Below, in pieces: positions 35,490 through 45,389 of a stretch of 64,000 nt of DNA. A program made the translations under genes and the position numbers. The DNA comes from Pseudomonas oleovorans subsp. oleovorans. Its GTDB lineage: Bacteria > Pseudomonadota > Gammaproteobacteria > Pseudomonadales > Pseudomonadaceae. The DNA is taken from the NCBI RefSeq assembly GCF_002197815.1, contig NZ_NIUB01000008.1:62001-126000 (forward strand). Reading direction: 5' to 3'. The notes beneath the pieces were generated by a model, which saw only the letters and a list, made by a program, of their open reading frames with translations, was not told the DNA's origin and did not search any database. Numbering within the stretch: the stretch's first letter is position 1; each line of letters starts with the position of its first letter.

Positions 35490-36436
35490 CGCCCTGGCCT
35501 GCGCGTCCGCCAAGCGGCCAGCAGCGATGGGCCGAGCGCGGTGAGTGCCGAGCCAAGCACCACCACCACGGCGCCAGCGTAGGCGATCCAGTTGACCTGC
35601 TCAGGTAGCACGTGGTCCGGCCACCAGGTCGAGGCCAGGGCCACGGAGACGAAGGTCACCAACGGGGTCAGCGCCAGGGTCGCACTGACCCGTGAAGCCT
35701 CCCAATGCGCCAGTGCCTCGGCGAAGGCGCCATAGGCCACCAGGGTATTCAGGCAGCAAGCCAGCAGCAGCCAGCCTTGCAGCGGGCTCAGTTGCAGCGC
35801 TTGTAGCGGCTGCGCCCAGGGCGTCAGCAACAGCGCGCAGGCCAGGTAGATAACCATCATCACCTGCACCGAATTCCACGAGGTCAGCAGTTGCTTCTGC
35901 GCCAGGCCGTAGAAGGTCCAGACAAAGGCAGCCGCCAGCACGGTCAGCACCCCGGTGGTATAGGTGGTCAGCGAGGTCAGCAGCTCACCCAGGCGCTGAT
36001 TGAAGAACAGGCCGAAGCCCAGCAGCATGACCATCAGGCCAAGCGCCTGGCCCAGACTGAAACGCTCGCGAAAGACGAACAGGCTGCTGATCAGCAACAG
36101 GATCGGCGCCACCTGGATCACCAGTTGCGTGGTACCGGGGCTGAGCAGGTTGAGCCCGACCAGGTACAGCACGTAGTTGGCCGTCAGCCCGCCAATGGCC
36201 AGCGCCAGCAGCCAGCCGCCCTTGCGCCCGAGCGGACGGAAACGCGGTAACCGACGGCTCGCAGCCAGGTAGGCAAACAGCAGCGAACCGGCCACGGCCA
36301 GGCGATACCAGGTGACCGTGACCGGATCCATGACCAGGAGAACTTCTTTCAGCTTGATTGGCAGGATGCCCCAAAGCACCGAAGTGATCAGGGCCAGCAG
36401 CAGACCGTACATCCAACGGCCGGAAGAAATGTGCAT
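35486..36436 (-). CDS. EamA/DMT-family transporter
   Basis: Inner-membrane drug/metabolite transporter with about ten helices in two EamA repeats over 316 residues. Visible helices include YGLLLALITSVLWGILPI, WLLALAIGGLTANYVLYLVGL and VLTVLAAAFVWTFYGLA, and the repeat signature WYRLAVAGSLLFAYLAA is present. The start at 36436 has GAGG at 6 bp. Likely an exporter of amino acids or related metabolites by family membership; the substrate cannot be told from sequence. It is convergent with the Lrp/AsnC gene and not obviously in an operon. Confidence 0.85.
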   Translation of the reverse strand: MHISSGRWMYGLLLALITSVLWGILPIKLKEVLLVMDPVTVTWYRLAVAGSLLFAYLAASRRLPRFRPLGRKGGWLLALAIGGLTANYVLYLVGLNLLSPGTTQLVIQVAPILLLISSLFVFRERFSLGQALGLMVMLLGFGLFFNQRLGELLTSLTTYTTGVLTVLAAAFVWTFYGLAQKQLLTSWNSVQVMMVIYLACALLLTPWAQPLQALQLSPLQGWLLLACCLNTLVAYGAFAEALAHWEASRVSATLALTPLVTFVSVALASTWWPDHVLPEQVNWIAYAGAVVVVLGSALTALGPSLLAAWRTRRPGR

Positions 36437-36714
36437 GGCAACCTCTGGCAGGCGGCCAACAGAGCATGTCGACCGCAGCAGAGCATTCTAGGAGAGGCCA
36501 CCACACCGACACAGCAACAGTTCAGCCCAGTTGCCGAGCGAAACTGTACTGATCGGCAACCCAGAAACGCCAGCCGACCGGCGCCAATAATCTATAAGAT
36601 CCGCTAAAAGCACCTAACAAGCCGCCAAAATCTACCATCTGTCGTTTTGCCAAGCAGGTCGCATTGGCCACAGTAGACTCAGGTTATCCAGCACCTGCAG
36701 ATGGAGTCCCCGCC

Positions 36715-36975
36715 ATGTTCGGCCAACGCACCGTCGACCCCCAACCGGGCACGCATTACCGCAGCTCACGCGTCAGCGCCGTCAACGGCCAGTATTTCTT
36801 CGCCACTCGCGAAGGCACGCTGGAGGGCCCCTACCTCTCCCGTCACGACGCCGAACAGAGCATCGTGCGCTATATCGAGCGCATGGTCATGGCCGACAAG
36901 CTGATGCGTCATAGCAGCGAGCACATCGACAACCTGCAACGCCGCGAAGCGATCAAGCACAATCAGGAGCTTTGA
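36715..36975 (+). CDS. Small conserved pseudomonad protein (DUF6316-like)
   Basis: An 86-residue soluble protein, MFGQRTVDPQPGTHYRSS..., with a conserved core GQYFFATREGTLEGPYLSRHDAEQSIVRYIERM. The pattern RTREG-x-EGP-x-xxxxAE resembles a short domain seen in small Pseudomonas proteins (DUF6316). The start at 36715 has GGAG upstream; an in-frame earlier start at 36664 is less likely. No signal peptide or membrane segment. Function unknown. Convergent with the alpha/beta hydrolase, with only 10 bp between stops. Confidence 0.72.
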   Translation: MFGQRTVDPQPGTHYRSSRVSAVNGQYFFATREGTLEGPYLSRHDAEQSIVRYIERMVMADKLMRHSSEHIDNLQRREAIKHNQEL

Positions 36976-36985
36976 GCGCTCCCAC

Positions 36986-37975
36986 CTACAGACGCGCCAA
37001 GCCCAAATCCCCCCGATGCGCCGCGAGATGCGGCAGCACTGCGGCCAGCAAAGGCTCCTTGAAGGCATCCTGAAAGCGATGCGCCAGGCCCGGAATCAAC
37101 TTGAGTTCGGAGCCCTTGATATGCGCAGCCACGTGTACCCCATGCATTACCGGCAATAGCGGGTCGGCCGTGCCGTGCACCACCAGCGTCGGCACGTTCA
37201 GGCGATTGAGCAACTCGACCCGACTCGACTCGGCAAGAATCGCCAGCAGCTGACGCTGCACGCCTTCGGGATTGAAGGCGCGGTCATAGGCCTGTTCAGC
37301 CTGATGCAAGAGCAAGGCACGATCATCATGCACCGACGGGCTACCGAGGGCCGCCAGCAAGTCTGCCTGCTGCTGCAGAGCGGCCTCGCGACTCCCCGCC
37401 TCGCGCCTTGCCAGCAGCGCCACCAGCGCATCGCTGGGTGCAGGCAGTCCTTGAGCACCCGAGCTGGTCATCACCAGCGTCAGACTGAGAACGCGCTGCG
37501 GCGCCAGATCGGCCAGGTGCTGGGCGATCATGCCGCCCATGCTCGCACCCAGTACATGGAAGTTGTCGACGCCCAGACGATCCATCAACCCCAGGGCATC
37601 GCCCGCCATGTCGCGCAGGTGATAAGGCGCGCCGAGCGAAAGGCCCAGGCGATAGCGCAGTACCTCGTAAGGCAGGTTGATGCTCGGCGCCGGCCGCCGC
37701 CACGTGCTCAGCCCGACATCGCGATTGTCGAAGCGCACGACGCGAAAGCCCTGCTGACACAGGCGCTCGACCACCTCGTCAGGCCAGTGGATCAACTGTC
37801 CGCCCAGCCCCATCACCAGCAGCAGCGCCGGGTCGCGCTCACTGCCGATGCTTTGATAAGCCAGACGCACCTCACCGACATCCGCATAGCGGGTCGGCTC
37901 GGACAGGTCGCAACGATTGGCCGCAAGAGACGGCAGGCCGCAAAGCAACGCGGCCAGGAAAATGAATGCACGCAT
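36986..37975 (-). CDS. Secreted alpha/beta hydrolase
   Basis: Hydrolase-fold protein of 329 residues with an N-terminal signal peptide (MRAFIFLAALLCGLPSLAA), so probably periplasmic or exported. Catalytic triad candidates are the Ser in the nucleophile elbow GASMGGM, the Asp in HGTADPLLP, and the His in PGLAHRFQ; the oxyanion region is LLVMGLGGQLIHWP. The start at 37975 is chosen to keep the signal peptide intact; 23 residues upstream in frame are not conserved-looking. The fold is shared by esterases, lipases and haloperoxidase-like enzymes, and the substrate is not known. Downstream of and reading the same way as metE, but 200 bp apart. Confidence 0.85.
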   Translation of the reverse strand: MRAFIFLAALLCGLPSLAANRCDLSEPTRYADVGEVRLAYQSIGSERDPALLLVMGLGGQLIHWPDEVVERLCQQGFRVVRFDNRDVGLSTWRRPAPSINLPYEVLRYRLGLSLGAPYHLRDMAGDALGLMDRLGVDNFHVLGASMGGMIAQHLADLAPQRVLSLTLVMTSSGAQGLPAPSDALVALLARREAGSREAALQQQADLLAALGSPSVHDDRALLLHQAEQAYDRAFNPEGVQRQLLAILAESSRVELLNRLNVPTLVVHGTADPLLPVMHGVHVAAHIKGSELKLIPGLAHRFQDAFKEPLLAAVLPHLAAHRGDLGLARL

Positions 37976-38114
37976 GGAAACACCAGAAACGCAGAACCCC
38001 ACTGAAGCGCGAGTCTGATGAAAGTCGTTCGACGGCGCTGCCACACAAGCGTGACAGTTTGATGAAGGGGGACGAACGGTTGCCCAGACGGTGACCAGAA
38101 GTGCGATCCAGAGC

Positions 38115-38163
38115 GTCGCGAGCGCCCCTCCTACCTATCCGTAGGAGGGGCTTCAGCCGCGAC
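38115..38163. repeat. REP-like hairpin downstream of metE
   Basis: GCGAGCGCCCCTCCTAC faces GTAGGAGGGGCTTCAGCCGC. It sits 14 bp after the metE stop and may also serve as a 3' stabilising hairpin; no T run follows. Confidence 0.7.
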
Positions 38164-38176
38164 CACTGCCGGGGAA

Positions 38177-40480
38177 TCAGGCCAGCTCGGCGCGCAACTG
38201 CCTGGCGGCGGCCACCATGTTCACCAACGCCGCCTCGGTTTCCGGCCAGGCGCGGGTTTTCAGGCCGCAATCGGGGTTGACCCACAGGCGTTCGAGCGGG
38301 ATACGCCGCGCCGCCTTGCGCAACAACCCGACCATCTCGGCGCTGTCCGGCACCCGTGGCGAGTGGATGTCATACACGCCGGGGCCGATGTCGTTCGGGT
38401 AAGCGAACTTCTCGAACGCTGCCAACAGCTCCATGTCCGAACGCGAGGTCTCGATGGTGATCACGTCGGCATCCATCGCCGCGATGGACTCGATCACATC
38501 GTTGAACTCGCTGTAGCACATGTGGGTGTGGATCTGCGTCTCGTCGCGCACACCGCTGGCGGTGAGGCGGAAGGCCTCGGTGGCCCAGTCCAGGTAGTGC
38601 TGCCAGGCGGCCTGACGTAACGGCAACCCTTCGCGAAACGCCGCCTCGTCGATCTGGATGATCTTGATACCGGCTGCCTCCAGATCCACCACTTCGTCAC
38701 GAATCGCCAGCGCCAGTTGCTGCGCCTGCACTTCACGTGACACGTCCTCGCGCGGGAACGACCACATCAGCATGGTCACCGGGCCGGTCAGCATGCCCTT
38801 CATCACCTTGTCGGTCAGACCCTGGGCGTACTTGATCCATTCCACCGTCATGGCCTTGGGTCGGCTCAGGTCGCCAACGATCACCGCCGGTTTGACGCAA
38901 CGTGAGCCGTAACTCTGCACCCAGCCGAAGCGGGTGAAGGCATAGCCATCGAGTTGTTCGGCAAAGTACTCGACCATATCGTTGCGCTCGGCCTCGCCAT
39001 GCACCAGCACGTCCAGCCCCAGGCGCTCCTGCACCTGTACCGCCTGGCGAATTTCACTCTGCATGACCTCGGTGTATTCGGCCGCACTCAGCTTGCCTTG
39101 CTTGAACGACTGCCGCGCCAGGCGAATCGCCGAGGTCTGCGGGAAGGAGCCGATGGTGGTGGTCGGCAACAATGGCAGTTGCAGGCACTCACGCTGTTGT
39201 TCGATGCGCTCGGCGAACGCCGACTGGCGCTGGGCATGACGCGGACGAATCGCCGCCAGACGGGCCTGCACCTCGGGTTTGTGAATACGCCCTGAAGCCG
39301 CACGAGCAGCCTGTACTGAGCGGCTCGCTTGCAAGGCGGCATGCACAGAAGCGTCTTCCGGCACCTCCAGGGCCTTACCGAGCAATGCGACCTCCTGACA
39401 TTTCTGCACGGCAAAAGCCAGCCAGCCTTTCAGCTCGGCATCGAGCTGGTCTTCGCGCATCAGGTCCACCGGGCTGTGCAGCAGCGAGCAGGACGGCGCG
39501 ACCCACAGCCGGTCGCCCAAACGCTCGTGAGCGTGGCGCAGCACCTCAAGGGCTTTCTCCAGATCGCAGCGCCAGACGTTGCGCCCGTTGACCACGCCCA
39601 GCGACAACACTTTATAAGCCGGCAGACGGTCGAGAATGGTCGGGTACTGCTCCGGCGCACGTACCAGGTCGATATGCAGGCCATCTACAGGCAGGTTGGC
39701 GGCCAGACCGAGGTTGTCTTCCAGGCCGCCAAAGTAGGTGGCGATCAGCTTCTTGCAGGGTTCGCGCTGAATCAGGTTGTAGGCGCGCTCGAAGGCGTTC
39801 TTCCAAGCCTGTGGCAGATCGAGCACCAGAATCGGCTCGTCGATCTGCACCCACTCCACGCCCTGCGCGGCCAGACGCTGGAAGATCTCGCCATAGACCG
39901 GCAGCAGACTTTCGAGCAGCTCCAGCTTGTCGAAGTCGCCACCCTTGGCCTTGCCCAGCCATAGATAGGTCAGCGGACCGATAAGCACCGGCTTGACGTC
40001 GTGACCGAGGGCATGCGCCTCAGCCACCTCCTCGAACAGTTGCTCCCAGCTCAGGGCGAACTGCTGGTCAGCACTGAACTCCGGCACCAGGTAGTGGTAG
40101 TTGGTATTGAACCACTTGGTCATTTCCTGGGCGTGGGCACCACCGCAGCAACTGCCACTGCTCTTGTTTGCAACGGCCCCACGGGCCATGGCGAACAGGG
40201 TCTCCAGCGTCGGCTTGCCGGCGGCCGGGCGAAAGCGCTCGGGAATCACACCGAAGGCCAGCGAATGAGCGAGTACCTGGTCGTACCAGGCGAAGTCACC
40301 CACCGGCAGCAGATCGATGCCGGCATCCTTCTGCAATTGCCAGTGCTCGGCGCGCAGACGCTGGCCGACGGCGCGCAAGCCGGCTTCGTCCAGCTCACCT
40401 TGCCAGTGGGCTTCGAGGGCTTTCTTCAGTTCGCGGTCGCGGCCGATGCGCGGGAAACCGAGGGAATGGGACAGGGCCAT
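38177..40480 (-). CDS. metE: MetE, cobalamin-independent methionine synthase
   Basis: Transfers the methyl group of 5-methyltetrahydropteroyl-tri-L-glutamate to homocysteine. The 767 residues have the two-domain MetE layout: N-terminal [23 protein letters not shown] and linker, then the catalytic C-terminal domain with [34 protein letters not shown] and the zinc ligands in HTHMCYSEF and NPDCGLKTR. The start at 40480 gives the conserved N-terminus; 23 further in-frame residues upstream are rejected. Divergent from metR, with a MetR box in between, so activated by MetR with homocysteine as coactivator by analogy with enteric bacteria. Confidence 0.95.
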   Translation of the reverse strand: MALSHSLGFPRIGRDRELKKALEAHWQGELDEAGLRAVGQRLRAEHWQLQKDAGIDLLPVGDFAWYDQVLAHSLAFGVIPERFRPAAGKPTLETLFAMARGAVANKSSGSCCGGAHAQEMTKWFNTNYHYLVPEFSADQQFALSWEQLFEEVAEAHALGHDVKPVLIGPLTYLWLGKAKGGDFDKLELLESLLPVYGEIFQRLAAQGVEWVQIDEPILVLDLPQAWKNAFERAYNLIQREPCKKLIATYFGGLEDNLGLAANLPVDGLHIDLVRAPEQYPTILDRLPAYKVLSLGVVNGRNVWRCDLEKALEVLRHAHERLGDRLWVAPSCSLLHSPVDLMREDQLDAELKGWLAFAVQKCQEVALLGKALEVPEDASVHAALQASRSVQAARAASGRIHKPEVQARLAAIRPRHAQRQSAFAERIEQQRECLQLPLLPTTTIGSFPQTSAIRLARQSFKQGKLSAAEYTEVMQSEIRQAVQVQERLGLDVLVHGEAERNDMVEYFAEQLDGYAFTRFGWVQSYGSRCVKPAVIVGDLSRPKAMTVEWIKYAQGLTDKVMKGMLTGPVTMLMWSFPREDVSREVQAQQLALAIRDEVVDLEAAGIKIIQIDEAAFREGLPLRQAAWQHYLDWATEAFRLTASGVRDETQIHTHMCYSEFNDVIESIAAMDADVITIETSRSDMELLAAFEKFAYPNDIGPGVYDIHSPRVPDSAEMVGLLRKAARRIPLERLWVNPDCGLKTRAWPETEAALVNMVAAARQLRAELA

Positions 40481-40590
40481 GTCGTGAAACTCCAGAATCA
40501 ATCGAGATGGCGCCATTCTCGGCACCAACACCGAGTGAGACAAACTCAAGATTTTCGTCTTGATCTAAAGATTTACTCATGTAGGCTGTA

Positions 40591-40603
40591 TGAACCATTT
40601 TCA
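40591..40603. promoter_or_regulatory. MetR operator between metE and metR
   Basis: TGAACCATTTTCA is an exact match to the MetR consensus TGAA-N5-TTCA. It lies 45 bp upstream of metR and 110 bp upstream of metE. Confidence 0.8.
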
Positions 40604-40647
40604 TCCAGACACGCAACTGGATGAGTGAAACCTTTTAGAGAATCGCC

Positions 40648-41565
40648 ATGCTCGAGCTACGCCACCTGAAAACCCTGCACGCCCTGCGCGAAACCGACAG
40701 CCTGGTGGAAGCCGCCGAACGCCTGCACCTGACCCAGTCGGCCCTTTCACACCAGTTCAAGGAGCTGGAAGAGCGCCTCGGCCTGCAGCTGTTCGTGCGC
40801 AAGACCAAGCCCGTGCGCTTCACCAGCGCCGGCCTGCGCCTGCTACAGCTCGCCGACGCCACCCTGCCCCTGCTCCGCGGCGCCGAGCGTGATTTGGCGC
40901 GCCTGGCGGGCGGCACCGCTGGCCGCTTGCACATGGCCATCGAATGCCACAGCTGCTTCCAGTGGCTGATGCCGACCATCGATCAGTTCCGCGACGCCTG
41001 GCCGGAGGTGGAACTGGACCTGGCCTCGGGCTTCTCCTTCGCCCCGCTGCCGGCCCTGGCCCGGGGAGATCTGGACCTGGTGGTGACCTCGGACCCACTG
41101 GAACTGCCCGGCATCACCTATGTACCGCTGTTCACCTACGAAGCCATGCTGGCGGTGGCCAACCAGCACCCACTGGCCAGCAAGGCCTGCATCAGGCCAG
41201 AAGACCTGGCCACGGAGACGCTGATCACCTACCCGGTAGAGCGCGACCGCCTGGATATCTTTACCCGCTTCCTTGAGCCTGCGGATGTGGAACCCGCCCA
41301 GGTACGCACCTCCGAGCTGACGGTGATGATGATGCAGCTGGTGGCCAGCGGCCGCGGCGTCTGCGGCCTGCCCAACTGGGCGCTGCACGAATACAGCTCA
41401 CGCGGTTATGTGACGGCCAAGCGCCTGGGCGACAAGGGCCTGTTCGCCACCCTGTACGCCGGCATCCGCACCGATATGCTCGATGCACCCTTTATGCGCG
41501 ACTTCCTGCTCACCGCCAAGGACACCTCCTTCGCCAATCTGGAAGGAGTCAGCGTGGCGCGCTGA
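40648..41565 (+). CDS. metR: MetR, LysR-type regulator of methionine synthesis (complete copy)
   Basis: LysR-family activator of metE, 305 residues. An N-terminal winged HTH (MLELRHLKTLHALRETDSLVEAAERLHLTQSALSHQFKELEERLGLQLF) and a C-terminal effector domain that binds homocysteine are both complete. From codon 80 (position 40885) to the stop, the gene is repeated at 53930-54610 as a diverged second copy with no length change. This suggests that the 3' two-thirds of one copy came with the copper island. Autoregulation through the box at 40591 is expected. Confidence 0.95.
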   Translation: MLELRHLKTLHALRETDSLVEAAERLHLTQSALSHQFKELEERLGLQLFVRKTKPVRFTSAGLRLLQLADATLPLLRGAERDLARLAGGTAGRLHMAIECHSCFQWLMPTIDQFRDAWPEVELDLASGFSFAPLPALARGDLDLVVTSDPLELPGITYVPLFTYEAMLAVANQHPLASKACIRPEDLATETLITYPVERDRLDIFTRFLEPADVEPAQVRTSELTVMMMQLVASGRGVCGLPNWALHEYSSRGYVTAKRLGDKGLFATLYAGIRTDMLDAPFMRDFLLTAKDTSFANLEGVSVAR

Positions 41566-41706
41566 GCGGCTGGCCCCACTTCACAGAGTGGCGTTGCACG
41601 CCCGCAATAGCGATTTGCTAAAACCGTGATCTGAATCAATTGCGCATGGCTGCAACTAAGCCTTAATCAAAGCGTCAGTATTCAATAGGCACGGAAACCA
41701 AATCCC

Positions 41707-42093
41707 ATGATCCAGGCGATGCGCAGCCGCTATAGAGCATTCAGCAGAAATCTGCTGGCGCTCTGGTGTGTGCTGCTTATCGCCTGCTCCTTCGCCCATA
41801 TTCAAGTCGCTAGCGCCCACACCCACGACGCCGCCGAGGTCGTCTCCTACAGCGGCCACGAGCATGCCAGCCATGATCACAGCACTGCGGATAGCTGCAG
41901 CGCCGTGCAGAACGCGCCGCTCAACCAGCAACTGCTCACGCTCTTGGCCTTGACCGCCCTGTTCGCCCTGGCTGGCAGCCTTGGCCTGTTCAGCGATCTG
42001 CAGCGGCGCAGCGGCCGCTTGCTGCGCATACCCTTATTCAGCCCCGGCCTACCCGCGCCCATTCGCAAGCAGCTGCATCGCTATAACGAATAG
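41707..42093 (+). CDS. His-rich exported membrane protein of the copper island
   Basis: A 128-residue protein not assigned to a known family. It has an N-terminal signal or anchor (LLALWCVLLIACSFAHIQVASA), then a periplasmic stretch with many His residues (AHTHDAAEVVSYSGHEHASHDHSTADSCS), one membrane helix (LLTLLALTALFALAGSLGLF) and a basic C-terminus. The His-cluster layout fits metal binding, perhaps DUF2946-like. First gene of the island after metR, on the same strand as the copA cluster, 92 bp before the DUF2933 gene. Role in copper or silver handling is inferred from context. Confidence 0.7.
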   Translation: MIQAMRSRYRAFSRNLLALWCVLLIACSFAHIQVASAHTHDAAEVVSYSGHEHASHDHSTADSCSAVQNAPLNQQLLTLLALTALFALAGSLGLFSDLQRRSGRLLRIPLFSPGLPAPIRKQLHRYNE

Positions 42094-42185
42094 CGCCACT
42101 CTCCCCCGCTAAAACCCGCAGCCGCGCTGCGCCGGCCCACGCCGTGCATAGCGCTGCGCCCCTCGGTTTTTTGGAGAGTGCCAAC

Positions 42186-42410
42186 ATGCCCCATGACCCG
42201 CATAGCGCCCCAGCAGCCAACAACCCCTGGCGCTTCTGGCCTGCACTGGTGGTTTTCGCCGCCATCGCCCTGTTCCTCCTCTGGGAAGAGCATGAGGCCC
42301 ATCTGCTTGGTGCCCTGCCCTATCTGATCCTGCTGCTGTGCCCGCTGATGCATGTGTTTATGCACCGCGGTCATGGTCGGGATAAAGATGGCCCGCACGA
42401 CCACCACTGA
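42186..42410 (+). CDS. DUF2933 family small membrane protein
   Basis: A 74-residue protein with two hydrophobic segments (FWPALVVFAAIALFLLW and LLGALPYLILLLCPLMHVFM) and a His-rich C-terminus (MHRGHGRDKDGPHDHH). DUF2933 proteins are regularly encoded beside copper-resistance genes; the fold and activity are unknown. The ATG at 42186 has TTGGAG upstream. The gene for an ICMT-like protein follows after 17 bp, so they are cotranscribed. Confidence 0.8.
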   Translation: MPHDPHSAPAANNPWRFWPALVVFAAIALFLLWEEHEAHLLGALPYLILLLCPLMHVFMHRGHGRDKDGPHDHH

Positions 42411-42427
42411 TCAGGAGGCAACATCAT

Positions 42428-43090
42428 ATGGAACATACAACCTCGGCCTACGGCCTCTGGGGCCTGGTGATCATCAATTCACTGGTGTTTATCATTTTCG
42501 CTTTCAGCTTTTTCAAGCCGAACAGCCCACGGGACTGGCGCACCTTCGGCACCTTCGCCGCCTTTATCGTCGCGCTGTTCGTCGAGATGTACGGCATTCC
42601 GCTGACGCTCTACCTGCTGGCCGGCTGGTTGCAAAGCAGCTACCCGCAACTGGATCCGCTGTCGCACAACGCCGGCCATCTGTGGAACAGCCTGCTGGGC
42701 ATCGAAGGCGATCCGCATTTCGGTGCGCTGCATATCCTCAGCAACCTGCTGATCTTCGCCGGTTTCTGGCTGCTGGCCACGGCCTGGCGCGTGCTCTATC
42801 ACGCCCAGCAGACGGGCGAGCTGGCCGAAAGTGGCCCCTACGCGCGCATCCGTCATCCGCAGTACGTCGCCTTCGTGTTGATCATGCTGGGCTTTCTGCT
42901 GCAGTGGCCGACCCTGTTGACTTTGCTGATGTTCCCAGTGCTGTTGCTGATGTACGCACACCTGGCGCGCCAGGAAGAACGCTGGGCCGAAGCCACCTTC
43001 GGTGCCCGCTGGCACGCCTACCGAGCACGGGTGCCGGCCTTTATCCCGCATTTGAGCAATTCCACCGCAAGCAAGGAGCAACAGCCATGA
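42428..43090 (+). CDS. ICMT-like membrane methyltransferase family protein
   Basis: A 220-residue membrane protein with about five helices. The C-terminal half carries the isoprenylcysteine/phospholipid methyltransferase (ICMT/PEMT) signature: GPYARIRHPQYVAFVLIMLGFLLQWP and the tail RQEERWAEATFGARWHAYRARVPAFIP, which form the SAM and substrate site in characterised relatives. The methyl acceptor is unknown. Its stop overlaps the copA start as ATGA, implying coupled translation with the copper ATPase. Genes of this type accompany copper ATPases in several proteobacterial islands, but no role there is established. Confidence 0.82.
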   Translation: MEHTTSAYGLWGLVIINSLVFIIFAFSFFKPNSPRDWRTFGTFAAFIVALFVEMYGIPLTLYLLAGWLQSSYPQLDPLSHNAGHLWNSLLGIEGDPHFGALHILSNLLIFAGFWLLATAWRVLYHAQQTGELAESGPYARIRHPQYVAFVLIMLGFLLQWPTLLTLLMFPVLLLMYAHLARQEERWAEATFGARWHAYRARVPAFIPHLSNSTASKEQQP

Positions 43091-45369
43091 ACGCAGCCGA
43101 ACCCAGCCCCAAGCGGCAAAGCGCGATACTGATAGTGCCCGGTATGGGCAGCGACCACTGCGCCGGGCTGGTTAGCCAGTCGCTCAAGCGCCTGCCCGGC
43201 ATCGCCGAACTAAGCACCAGCATCGCCAGCCACAAGGTACGCATCGAATTCGATGCCGAGCAGACCAGCCTGGCGGCCCTCCAGCAGGCCGTGGAACAGG
43301 CCGGCTACCAGGTGGCCAAGGCGGTGCTGGCCAGCACTGCAGGCGAACCCACAGGGGCCGAAGAGGAAGAGCAGTACCTGCGCGACGCCTGGCGGCGCAT
43401 GTGGATAGCCGGCGTACCGGCAACCCTGATCATGCTACTGATGGCCCTGCCCATGGCCGGCGTAGCGGTGCCCGGCTACCTGGCCATCGTGGTGGTGCTC
43501 GCCGCCATCCCAGTGTTTATCGCCGGGGCCAGCACCCATGTGTCGGCCTGGAAGGCGCTGCGCAACCGCACCGCCAATATGGATGTGCTGATCAGCCTGG
43601 GCAGCCTGCCGCCCTACTTTATCGGCCTGGTGGGGTTCTTCTACCCCATGACCTCCTTCGTCGAGATGGCCGCCACCATCACCACCTTCCACCTGATCGG
43701 CCGCTATCTGGAGGCCCGCGCCAAGGGCCGCGCTTCCCAGGCCATCCGCAAAATGCTGGAACTGGGGGCCAAGAGTGCGGTTCTGCTGCGCGACGGCAAG
43801 GAAGTGCAGGTGCCAATCGAAGCCGTGGTGGTCGGCGACCTGATGCTGGTCCGCCCCGGCGAGAAGGTGCCCAGCGACGGCGAGGTGGTCGAGGGTAACA
43901 GCCATATCGACGAGTCCCTGGCCACCGGCGAATCGCTGCCGAAGGAGAAAGGCCCAGGCGATGCGGTGATAGGCGCGACCCTGAACAAGGAAGGCCTGCT
44001 GACCGTGCGCGCCACCAAGGTCGGCCAGGACACCTTCCTCGCCCAGGTGATCGATCTGGTCGAGCATGCGCAAAGCTCCAAGGTGCCGATCCAGGAATTC
44101 GCCGACCGCGTGACCGGGCGCTTCGTGCCCCTGGTGCTACTGATCAGCCTGGCCAGTCTGGTGGTCTGGCTGGTCTGGGGCGAGTCGCTGCGCGGCGTGC
44201 TGGTATGGGGCGCGACCTGGCTGCCCTGGGTCAACCCCGAGCTTTCGCCGGGGCTGGTGGGGCTGCTGTCGGCAGTCGCGGTGCTGGTAATCGCCTGCCC
44301 CTGCGCCCTCGGCCTGGCCACTCCAACCGCGTTGATGGTCGGTGCTGGCCGCGGCGCCGAGCGCGGCATTCTCTACCGTTCCGGCACGGCCATTCAGATG
44401 TTCAAGGACATCAAGGTGATGGTGCTGGACAAGACCGGCACCCTGACACTGGGCAAGCCGGTGGTTACCGACTGCCTGCCCAGCGCCAGTGTTGACGAGC
44501 AGGCGCTGCTGCGCCTGGCGGCCAGCGTGGAATACGGCTCCGAACACCCGATTGCCCAGGCCATGGTCGAGCGCATCAAGGAACTCGGCCTGGAACTGGG
44601 AGCGCTCAGCGATTTCCAGGCGCTCAACGGCCTGGGCGTGCAGGGCCAGGTGGACGGCCAGTTGATCCGCGTCGGCAATGCGCGCTGGATGCAGGAATGC
44701 CAGGTGGACACCGCCGCCCTGGCCAGCCAGCTTGAAACCCTGGAAAACCAGGGCAAGACCGCCCTCTATGTGTCCCGCGAGCAGCAATTGATCGGCGTAG
44801 TAGCGGTGGCAGACAGCCTCAAGGAGGATGCCCAGGCCGCCATCGCCGAACTGCGTGCCCTGGGCATCCAGACCGTGATGCTGACCGGCGACAACCCGCG
44901 CGCCGCCGCCCATATCGCCGCCCAAGTGGGCATCGACAAGGTGCATGCGGGCGTGCTGCCCAGCGGCAAAGTTGAGGTGATTCGCCAGCTGCAGGCCGAA
45001 TACGGCCAGTGGGTGGCGATGGTCGGCGACGGCATCAACGACGCCCCGGCGCTGAAACAGGCCAACATTGGCATCGCCATTGGCAGTGGCGCCGACGTGG
45101 CCATGGAGGCCGCCGACGTAATCCTTATCGGCGGCCGCCTGATGGGTCTGGTGGAAGCAGCGCAGCTGTCGCGCCTGACCTTCCGCAAGATCGTCGAAAA
45201 CCTGATCTGGGCTTCCGCGTACAACGTCGCCGCCATTCCCATCGCCGCGGCCGGCCTGCTCCATCCAATGATCGGCGTGATCGCCATGACCGCCAGCTCG
45301 CTGTCGGTGATCGTCAATTCCCTACAGCTCAAGCGAGCCTCCTTGAGCGCTATTCACAAAACCCAATAA
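43087..45369 (+). CDS. copA: CopA-type Cu(I)/Ag(I) P1B ATPase
   Basis: Cation-exporting ATPase in the inner membrane, 760 residues. A degenerate N-terminal HMA domain (about 11-80) carries GMGSDHC instead of GMTCxxC, keeping only C25. The membrane part has the copper motif CPC at 404-406 (VIACPCALGLATPTA), the phosphorylated D448 in DKTGTLTLG, SEHPIAQAM in the nucleotide domain, and VGDGINDAPALKQANIGIA. The later helices hold the Asn-Tyr and Met-x-x-Ser-Ser type residues (AYNVAAIPIAA, MTASSLSVIVNSLQL) of P1B-1 pumps. The start at 43087 overlaps the upstream stop; a longer frame upstream is a shadow. It is the most intact copper exporter of this island. Confidence 0.93.
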   Translation: MNAAEPSPKRQSAILIVPGMGSDHCAGLVSQSLKRLPGIAELSTSIASHKVRIEFDAEQTSLAALQQAVEQAGYQVAKAVLASTAGEPTGAEEEEQYLRDAWRRMWIAGVPATLIMLLMALPMAGVAVPGYLAIVVVLAAIPVFIAGASTHVSAWKALRNRTANMDVLISLGSLPPYFIGLVGFFYPMTSFVEMAATITTFHLIGRYLEARAKGRASQAIRKMLELGAKSAVLLRDGKEVQVPIEAVVVGDLMLVRPGEKVPSDGEVVEGNSHIDESLATGESLPKEKGPGDAVIGATLNKEGLLTVRATKVGQDTFLAQVIDLVEHAQSSKVPIQEFADRVTGRFVPLVLLISLASLVVWLVWGESLRGVLVWGATWLPWVNPELSPGLVGLLSAVAVLVIACPCALGLATPTALMVGAGRGAERGILYRSGTAIQMFKDIKVMVLDKTGTLTLGKPVVTDCLPSASVDEQALLRLAASVEYGSEHPIAQAMVERIKELGLELGALSDFQALNGLGVQGQVDGQLIRVGNARWMQECQVDTAALASQLETLENQGKTALYVSREQQLIGVVAVADSLKEDAQAAIAELRALGIQTVMLTGDNPRAAAHIAAQVGIDKVHAGVLPSGKVEVIRQLQAEYGQWVAMVGDGINDAPALKQANIGIAIGSGADVAMEAADVILIGGRLMGLVEAAQLSRLTFRKIVENLIWASAYNVAAIPIAAAGLLHPMIGVIAMTASSLSVIVNSLQLKRASLSAIHKTQ

Positions 45370-45389
45370 AACCCAGCAGGAGAAACACC

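Noticed and set aside
40481..40647. A cobalamin riboswitch upstream of metE
   Set aside because: The gap is only 167 bp and shows a MetR box but no B12-box-like sequence or large structured leader.
45009..45389. In-frame upstream extension of the Met-rich protein into copA
   Set aside because: A strong ribosome site and signal peptide mark the start at 45390; the upstream part is an out-of-frame reading of copA.
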